NCBI GenBank assembly: GCA_905147135.1
Contig: LR990045.1
Location: 20,064,173-20,128,172 of the forward strand
DNA from: Blastobasis lacticolella
Lineage: Eukaryota; Arthropoda; Insecta; Lepidoptera; Blastobasidae
Length of the DNA: 64,000 nucleotides
Direction: 5' to 3'
The stretch's first letter is position 1. Each line of letters opens with the position of its first letter. Positions 57,314 through 64,000 of the stretch are shown piece after piece. Below the pieces are notes generated by a model. The model was given only the letters and a program-made list of their open reading frames with translations. It did not search any database and was not told the DNA's origin. Position numbers and translations under genes: made by a program.

Positions 57314-57731
57314 AATGAGCAGTTTTCCAGTAGGTATTGATAGTTGGTTTCAAAAAGCATCAATAGATGGCGCTCCTACAATTTTGGTAATCTTTTTTTA
57401 ATCTGTATGATGGTGGCAGTGATTTCATGCAGCCGACTAATACTAAACTTAAAAATAAAATGTTTATTAATATAATCATAACTGTTAAAGGTTGAACGAA
57501 ATGTAAAAAGAAATATTTGTAGAAGTTGGCAGTATGTTCCATTATTATTACAACCTCTAAAATGGTTGAAAGCTATTGACAAATACAATATTATCCAATA
57601 CAACGTACCCAGTATTTATATCCTGCTTGCTAAGAACCTATTTTAAGCGATTATCAATTACCAAAATTGTCGGGGCGCCATCTAGTGAGTGGTTAGGAAT
57701 GCTTTAGATACCTATTGGAAAACTGCTCATT
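57314..57731 (+). mobile_element. MITE with GAGCAGTTTTCC ends, copy B
   Basis: 418 bp, starting AATGAGCAGTTTTCCAGTAG and ending TACCTATTGGAAAACTGCTC followed by ATT. It has the same length as copy A in the opposite direction. A family 1 SINE head starts within a few bases of its right end. Confidence 0.85.
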
Positions 57732-57734
57732 GGG

Positions 57735-57910
57735 AGAGTCAGCGGCCGAGTGGTTAAGGCATCCGACTCGCAAGCGAGAGGTACCGGGTTCGAATCCCAC
57801 TGCGGCCATGTATTAATGACTCTTTCTGAGTTATGTACATTAGTTGAATACTAACCGATGCTCTTACGGTGACGGAAAACACACATTTATGCGACAGAAT
57901 GTGTAACCTC
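57735..57910 (+). mobile_element. tRNA-derived SINE, family 1, 5' part
   Basis: A clear tRNA-like head (GCGGCCGAGTGGTTAAGGCA, then CCGACTCGCAAGCGAGAGGT and B-box GGGTTCGAATCCC) is followed by CATTAGTTGAATACTAACCG and a truncated body. The A and B boxes are Leu/Ser-tRNA-like. The sequence then runs into unrelated DNA. Confidence 0.82.
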
Positions 57911-58085
57911 GGAAGACAAGACACATGAAAACTTGGCTCGATTTGGGGAATTTAACTGTGCATATTGTACACAATTCTACTAATATTATAAACGTAAATA
58001 TTTGTGTATGTATGTACGTGTGTACGTTTGTTACCTCGTCTCGCCTAAAAGTCAGATTAGGGTTCGCAATTTATCGAACCAAGCC

Positions 58086-58513
58086 AATGAGGAGTTGTCG
58101 AGTAGCTATTGATAGTTGGTTTTAAAAAGCATCAATAAATGGCGCTCCTACAATTTTGGCAATCTTTTTTTAATCTGTATGATGGTGGCAGTGATTTCAT
58201 GCAGCCAACTAATACCAAACATAAAAATAAAATGTTGATTAATATAAACATAACTGTAATAGGTTGAACTAAATTTAAAAAGATAATATTTATAGAAGTT
58301 GGCACTATGTTCCATTATTATTACAACCTCTAAAATTGTTGAAAACTATTGACAAATACATATTATCCAATACAACGTACCCAGTGTTTATATCCTGTTT
58401 CCTGTGCCTGTGTAAGAACCTATTTCAAGCGATTACCAATTACCAAAATTGTCGGGGCGCCATCTAGTGAGTGGTTAGGAATGCTTTAAATACCTATCGG
58501 TAAACTGCTCATT
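58086..58513 (+). mobile_element. MITE with GAGCAGTTTTCC ends, copy C
   Basis: 428 bp, homologous to copy B along its whole length. The left terminus is diverged (AATGAGGAGTTGTCGAGTAG); the right end is well kept (GTAAACTGCTCATT). Confidence 0.8.
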
Positions 58514-59097
58514 GGCACCCAGTGACGGTATATCGTTATTATTAAAACCTCGTCAAAACAAACCCTCGCAAATGTGATGCGCGTATCGATCACGTATCGC
58601 GACATGTCATTGTGACCTCAGTTTGTTCGCGGGCGAGCCCATTGTCTGGCCGCGGGGCACATAGGTCCACGTTCCGTTAGGTCATCACTGTGTTTACTGT
58701 GACACGTTTGGGTTGGGATGTGATTGGTGGTCGGAGAATTTTTTGATGCAACTTGATGATCTAAATCGGTGACCTAATGTGTGTAATGAGGGATAGCCCA
58801 TCCCTATCTATATGACTGTTATATGAAGTGTGTTTGCACTTCTCAGCTATTTATTTATTTAACTGTTTATCGTACACAATAATGATATGAAGAGAAATAT
58901 AACAGTATAAAAGACACAACAGGCGCTGCATATTGCAGGCCTACAGAAGAGATGCTAGACTAAAGTAACGCAGATACGACGTGCACAATAATTTAATATA
59001 TAGGTAATTGAATAAATATATTATATAATAATATACAGGTATATAAAGCTAATATAAATTACGTGACAAACATGCGATATAAATTCATTTTTTTTTT
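58514..59097. other. CpG-richer patch and retroelement tail, no gene
   Basis: 58540-58700 is rich in CG (ATGCGCGTATCGATCACGTA, TCGCGGGCGAGCCC, GCCGCGGGGC) without splice or coding evidence. 58846-58990 (minus) is the retroelement tail also seen at 10943-11148. Confidence 0.45.
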
Positions 59098-59452
59098 ACG
59101 AGCGTCGTTGGCCGAGCGGTTATAGTATCCGACTCATAAGCCAGAGGTCCCGTGTTCGAATCCCGCTCCGGCCATGTACCAATGACTGTTTTCTGAGTTA
59201 TGTACATTAATTAAATACTAACCGATGCTCTTACGGTGAGGGAAAACATCGTGATGAAACCTGCACATTCAGGCGACTGGATGTGTAACCATGATCCAAT
59301 CTGGTCAGGTTCCCCTGGTAGCAGGGTCATGGAGGTCAGATGGCAGTCGCTCCACTGTAATTACCTGACCTGCCAAATCATGGATCATGGTAAGGGCGGA
59401 CCCCGGGCTATCGTGCGCGAGAGCACAACCGGGACATTAACGCCAAGATGAA
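59098..59452 (+). mobile_element. tRNA-derived SINE, family 1, full-length reference copy
   Basis: It has the head TTGGCCGAGCGGTTATAGTA, CCGACTCATAAGCCAGAGGT and B-box GTGTTCGAATCCC at 59102-59174, then a body of about 270 bp with ATGTACATTAATTAAATACT, CTGCACATTCAGGCGACTGG, GGTTCCCCTGGTAGCAGGGT and GTGCGCGAGAGCACAACCGG, ending ACATTAACGCCAAGATGA. The 71-codon frame at 59236-59451 is internal to the SINE and not a gene. Confidence 0.9.
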
Positions 59453-59999
59453 TTATATATTTGCTTTTAATTATTTTTTTAGTTTTAGTTTAATTTTACT
59501 CTTAGATTAACATAGTTTTAATTAGTTAAGTTATGTTATCTTCCACTAATATATAAGTTAGAATAAGCTATATATTATAGTTAAGCCATGAGGTTTGGTA
59601 TGGTTGATTCCTTAATGTACGCGAAATCATTGCGCTTCTATACAGTCAAGGTCATTGGCATAATTCTTTACGAAGTAGGCCGGGATTTGAGACCGGCAAA
59701 ATTACACAACTTATTGATGTAACACAGTATGGGGAAACCATGCCGTGCCGCCCCTTTCAGTGCAGAACAAGCGATGACTTCACTCTGAAACCTATATATA
59801 GGAAACACAAATGAATAACCTATAAGCGAAACATTCGCGTAAAGACAATAATCGTGGTAGGGTTGCACGTCTTCATGTTCACTTCGTATTTCTTTTTTCG
59901 CTTGTTCCGGATTTCTGGTTAGTCGTGGTGTTTGTAAAGTGTATTTCAATAATAAAAAAGACATAACCTAACCTATCTGACTGAAAAATGTCGGAAAGC

Positions 60000-60225
60000 C
60001 CCCGACCAAGATTACTTTTACTTAAATATTTTCTAAACTACTGATCCTCTTTTACTGAAACAAAACTAAGAACCATCTCGATTTAACTGGCTTTTAAATA
60101 AAGAAAACTGCATTGAAATCGGTCAATCCTTTCGATAGCTTCGATGCCACAAACAAACCCACAGATACACCGATGCACTCATCAAACTTACAACTACCCC
60201 CTTTTTTCGTCGAGGGGTAAAATCA
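60000..60225 (-). repeat. Jockey-type LINE 3' UTR, minus copy
   Basis: The reverse complement has GACGAAAAAAGGGGGTAGTT, GTAAGTTTGATGAGTGCATC, GATTTCAATGCAGTTTTCTT and ATGGTTCTTAGTTTTGTTTC. Confidence 0.6.
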
Positions 60226-60229
60226 ATTG

Positions 60230-60446
60230 GACGCCGCAACGGTAATAATGACCCTGTATGAGACTGAACCTGAATGTAACGATGATCCAAACTGGTCAGG
60301 ATCCTCTAGGTCACGAAGGTCAGATGGTGGTCGCTTCACTGTAATTACCTTATCAGGCAAATCCTGGATCATAGTCAAGGTGAACTCCTTGCCCTTGCGT
60401 GGCTGTTTTGATTTGATAGCACAATAAGGTCATTAACGCCAAGATA
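60230..60446 (+). mobile_element. tRNA-derived SINE, family 1, diverged copy
   Basis: ATGATCCAAACTGGTCAGGA, GGTCACGAAGGTCAGATGG, CGCTTCACTGTAATTACCTT and GGTCATTAACGCCAAGATAA. The GCGCGAGAGCAC motif is lost. Confidence 0.72.
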
Positions 60447-60640
60447 AGCAGGTACTGCATAAATATCAGAATTATGTGTTGGTTTTTAATTTTTTTAAAT
60501 ATTATAAACAAATTTTAAGTTAATCCAACCCTACGTATACCCATTAGTACCAGGCGCCACCGGTACGATGTATCGCGGAATATCTTCCCTCTGGTACGGT
60601 CAAGGACGCAGAGGGTAGCGCGATCGATTCCGTGTCTACA

Positions 60641-60680
60641 TTTGCTGTATACGTAAGGCACGGTTTACGTATACAGCAAA
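60641..60680. repeat. Perfect 16-bp stem with 8-nt loop
   Basis: TTTGCTGTATACGTAA (60641-60656) and TTACGTATACAGCAAA (60665-60680) are exact inverted repeats around GGCACGGT. It could extrude as a hairpin; its function is unknown. Confidence 0.85.
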
Positions 60681-61494
60681 AGCTTAGAAATCTAAATAAG
60701 TTAACTTATTAAAATAAGTTCTCAAATGAAGACCACTCATCCAAGCGGACTCCTCAGGCTTGACAGAGTCCTACCACCTGATAAAATTGACATTAATGAA
60801 ACCACAAAGCAATAAACAGAGAAGATTAGCGACACAAATAGACAAGGAGATAAACATCACAAATGCATAGACCCAAGGCATCAATGCAAGCAGTAAAGGC
60901 TTATTAGGTGGCCAATAGACATTATGGGGCCATAAAGCCAATTCAGGGAGCTAAGAACAAACGTGAGCACGGTAGTGACATCAGTGGAATGACAGCGGGT
61001 CGCCGAGGTCGGGGCAATCTAAAACGCATTGTGTACAGTGATTACACGCTACAGTGTAGCCATTCGAGCACGCGTGGAAACTCCCGTTTAAACTTGAGGT
61101 GAGGTATAGGGATAATAACTTAGGAAAAAGCAGACTCTCCTAACTGCAGTGAATGTAACTCGATTGAAGATGCTTCTCAAATTAAAATGGAATGTGGGCG
61201 GAACATGCAATCTTATTGTAACATTTTTTAGACATTCGGTGGATGTATTTGTGCTCTGGCGCTTTCTCTGTCGAGGGAGGGCCGAGAACTATTTAAATTG
61301 GTTGGGGTGGGTTTGAAGCGTAGGTAACTTGGTACAAAATCATTTTTTTAAAGTTTAATAATGTGGATTGGCATGATCGCTTTAATGTGATCAAACTCCC
61401 TGAATGAAGATTTAAAAAAAAGCGTACGTAAATCTGCAAGGGGCGCTATAAAAATCGACTTAGGTACAAATTTTAACCCTATCGTTAGGAACTA
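60681..61494. other. No gene recognised
   Basis: 60750-60785 (minus) is a scrap of the LINE 3' UTR family at 17856 (CAGGTGGTAGGACTCTGTCA on the minus strand). The 64-codon frame at 60908-61102 has no recognised motif. Confidence 0.4.
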
Positions 61495-61693
61495 TCCTAC
61501 TAATCCAACTACTATTATAAATGCGAAAATTTGTAAGGAAGTATGGATGGATTTTTGTTAATCCTTCAAGCAAAAACTACTTAACGGATTTTGATGAAAA
61601 TTTATCCCAAAATTCAGTATGGTTCGAATGAATGGAATGGAATGGAATGAATGATCTGAATTTTACGTGGACGAAGTCGCGGGCAAAAGCTAG
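61495..61693 (+). mobile_element. Helitron-like element with CTAG end
   Basis: It starts TCCTACTAATCCAACTACTA, has ATGCGAAAATTTGTAAGGAA and AAACTACTTAACGGATTTTG, and ends GACGAAGTCGCGGGCAAAAG followed by CTAG. A GAATG short repeat sits near 61625-61650. It is related to 16336-16520. Confidence 0.65.
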
Positions 61694-61734
61694 CATCACT
61701 GTAAACTCGCATTCCTCCTCATCTGTTCATATTC

Positions 61735-62360
61735 CTCATATCTTCTCGACAAGGGTCCGATGCAGACCCTAGTCTTGCCCATCTTACTACGCAGACGCGT
61801 GTTACCTTGACGTGAACGAAGCCTACCTCAACAAGCTTTAGCGCCTACTGAACAACTGTATTCGATTTATCTCCGGAAGTATGACCACATTTCTGAATAC
61901 AGGGAAATGCTAGATTGGCTAACCATCCACGAGGGTAGGATCGTATCCTCTCAACACTTTTTTCCATTCTTGACAATCCTTCCTCGCCGGGTTATTTAAG
62001 AGATCCATTCAACTTCTTACATAGAGCACATGACCGTGATCTACGTTCCTCCAGTAATTTGCGTCTGCATATTCCACCTCATCGCACTAATTTCTACAGT
62101 CATGCATTTGCAGTCCAGGCAGGGCGTCTCCGGAATGAAAGTGCTGAAAATGTCCGAAAATCACAAAATCGCTTTACCTTTAAAAATACCTCTAAAAAGG
62201 GGGGTATTGTAAGTTTGATGTGCGTATCTGCCTATCGCATCTTAGTTCCCAATGGACAGGCTGATTTCAATGCGGTTTTCTTTGTTTGAAAGTCAGTCTA
62301 ATCGAGATGGTTCTTAGCGTGGTTTCTTTAAAATCGCTTCAGCTGTTCAAGACGTTTCTC
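61735..62360 (+). pseudogene. Jockey-type LINE: reverse transcriptase C-terminus and 3' UTR
   Basis: Broken frames encode the known C-terminal text of this LINE group: a YLNKL...LLNNCIRFI-like start, RKYDHISEYREMLDWLTIHE (about 61880), then DLRSSSNLRLHIPPHRTNFY (about 62040) and SHAFAVQAGRLRN ... RKSQNRFTFKN. The 3' UTR block follows directly (GGTATTGTAAGTTTGATGTG ... ATTTCAATGCGGTTTTC). Several stops and frameshifts show that it is inactive. It links the dispersed UTR repeats at 14762, 31185, 45840 and 60000 to their parent LINE. Confidence 0.75.
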
Positions 62361-62439
62361 TGTCGATTGGATTATTTGTAGTTATTACCTAATACCTAAT
62401 AAAAGCATCAGTTTACCTAGTCCACAGCTGGACATACTT

Positions 62440-62910
62440 GGAATTCAGTGGACCATTTTTTTGACCTCCATCTCACTTGTTGGTAAGTGACGATGCGGCC
62501 GAAGATGAAGCTTGCCTGTCTAGGAACAGCATATTCACTCTAGCTTTAAAGGCGTCCAGATTATAATGAACGGGGAACACATTCGCAGGCAGTGTGTTCC
62601 ATTCCTTAGCTGTGCTCATTAAAAAGGAACTAAAGTGGCTCGTGCGGATAGCTGGAAGATCTACGACTAAAGGTTTTTTTTGCGCCTTCCACTATAATTG
62701 TATGGCACTATTAGGACTAACAAGGGAGGTAGGCAGAGAACACTCATGTGTACCAGCGCGGTAAGCCGACTGGTTATGCTGGAGTCGCAAGAGAGACCTA
62801 GGCGTCTACCAGCTAAACTTTGCCTTGGGTGTACCTACAGCCTGGAAGGCCTTTAGGTTTCATCGAATGCGACACCCCATAGGGATGGGATGCGCACCAC
62901 GACATAATAA
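62440..62910 (-). pseudogene. Jockey/CR1-type LINE C-terminus, minus strand
   Basis: The minus strand encodes [20 protein letters not shown] and DAFKARVN (about 62630-62530), preceded by traces such as CSLPTSLVSPNSAIQL (about 62745-62695). AKEWNxLPxxVFPxxYNL is a hallmark of this LINE group's C-terminus. Upstream parts contain stops. The poly-A side faces lower coordinates. Confidence 0.7.
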
Positions 62911-63970
62911 TGAAGGATCGTTTATATTTTAGTCATCACTGTTATCCGTTATACATATGTAATACGTTACACGAATTTGGACCCGATCCAATGTCCTAAG
63001 TGCGATGAATTAATTGAATGTTAATTAAAGTGTTCTAGACTCAAGGGACAATGGTGCTGCTAAATTAATAGAGTACTTACTTTGTTAACGAATTAATGTG
63101 TTTAATCAAGCAAATTGCTCAGTTGCCGTAATGTATTAATACCTAATTTAACTTAAAACCTTTTGCCGTAAAGACATAGCTTGCTTGTTAGAGTTTTCAT
63201 TATCTCGATGTAAGTAAGAATTGAAATGAATGTCCGATTTCTCTTACGTTCGCTACTTTTTAGGGGAGGTGGCGTTCGGTACTGAAATTGGGCGATCGGG
63301 CTTAACAAGGTTATTACTTTGAAAAGTGGCCAATATATTGTTATACCTACAGTAGGTATAACTAACAATAATAGGGTAATAATATACTTGACAGTAACTC
63401 AAGGTTCTGAAAATATTACGGATACTATCTAAAATCATGAGTGAATTCGTGAATTACAGGAAATCGTAACAATTTGGATAATTTTTTTCTTATACCTAGC
63501 TTACCAATTAATAGCACTTATTTTGCTTATTTGTTGTTAGTAATAGTACTTATTTTGTCTACCTATCGTAAATAGTTTAAGAAAAATCCGTAATAATCTC
63601 TCAAAAACATATCCAAGAAAAATCAATTAATAAGGTTTTTGGTGTTACTAATATTAAATATGGGTTTCAAGAAACACATACTGAAATTTCACATTTCTAA
63701 ATCATACAGCTAGCTCAGAGTCTTCAAAAACTATGAAAAAAGTGAAAGCGTCCTCTTAATACGGGTATTATGAAAAAAATAACCGCATGAAAAATGGCAT
63801 TTTTATGTCGTGCGTCTAGACGCTCCTTCCAGACGACACTCCCCATGGCGACGCCCTCACCCCATGAACGTTATGAATGACAAAGTTTATCATATACGTC
63901 GGTTTCTATAAGGTTAACATTATATGGTACAGTGAGCTTCAGTGAATTAATATTTTCTTTTATGTTATCC
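62911..63970. other. No gene recognised
   Basis: AT-rich DNA; minus frames at 63153-63438 have no recognisable domain. Confidence 0.4.
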
Positions 63971-63971
63971 G

Positions 63972-64000
63972 GTAGACAAACAGGCATGCGGGCCACCTGA
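63972..64000 (-). repeat. LINE B-like 3' end running off the window
   Basis: GTAGACAAACAGGCATGCGG followed by GCCACCTGA is the reverse complement of the LINE B 3' terminus, as at 35705. The element continues beyond 64000. Confidence 0.6.

Noticed and set aside
57735..57810. tRNA gene (A and B boxes with a plausible anticodon arm)
   Set aside because: It is the 5' head of a SINE whose body follows directly and which recurs at 59098; the acceptor stem does not pair as a normal tRNA.
59102..59174. tRNA gene on the plus strand
   Set aside because: Same reason: it is the head of the full-length family 1 SINE.

Overview
The window looks like nuclear DNA of a moth or butterfly. It is AT-rich and mostly non-coding. 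It is full of dispersed elements of the kinds common in Lepidoptera: two tRNA-derived SINE families, 5'-truncated jockey/CR1-type and RTE-type LINEs, a Penelope-like fragment, Helitron-like elements ending in CTAG, and many terminal-inverted-repeat elements (MITEs). I assign the order from this repeat content and from a split LIM gene; no single decisive marker is present.

The best-supported gene is on the minus strand. Five exons (30411-30355, 23275-23102, 11678-11583, 10061-9927, 8538-8464), each bounded by consensus splice sites and joining in phase 0, encode 178 residues and a stop. The product has three complete LIM zinc-binding domains and ends at the last zinc ligand plus one residue. 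It resembles the small paxillin/leupaxin-like LIM-only proteins of insects (Drosophila CG31624 type). The start codon lies upstream of 30411 and was not found.

On the plus strand, five short GC-rich segments with splice signals and compatible phases (2486-2557, 4251-4306, 5363-5464, 5808-5939, 48361-48449) look like exons of a proline-, alanine- and lysine-rich protein that I do not recognise. If the last one belongs to the same gene, the LIM gene lies antisense inside a roughly 42-kb intron of it.

Region by region: 1-8.0 kb has the first plus-strand exons, a 0.64-kb MITE and a minisatellite. 8.4-30.4 kb is the LIM gene, whose first intron holds a dead chimeric LINE (26.8-29.9 kb) antisense to it. 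22.6-23.5 kb has the most unusual structure: the 3' half of LIM exon 2, with its splice donor, is tandemly repeated downstream, and the acceptor side of the same exon runs into a minisatellite whose every unit carries an acceptor-like sequence. 34-47 kb is a nest of mobile elements, including a 770-bp MITE inside a SINE with clear target duplications. 48.36 kb has the isolated plus-strand exon. 50-64 kb is repeat-rich, with inverted MITE and SINE pairs, a Penelope-like nuclease fragment and LINE 3' ends.

I found no CRISPR array, no functional tRNA or rRNA gene and no operon. The only multi-gene relationship is the possible nesting of the two cellular genes.
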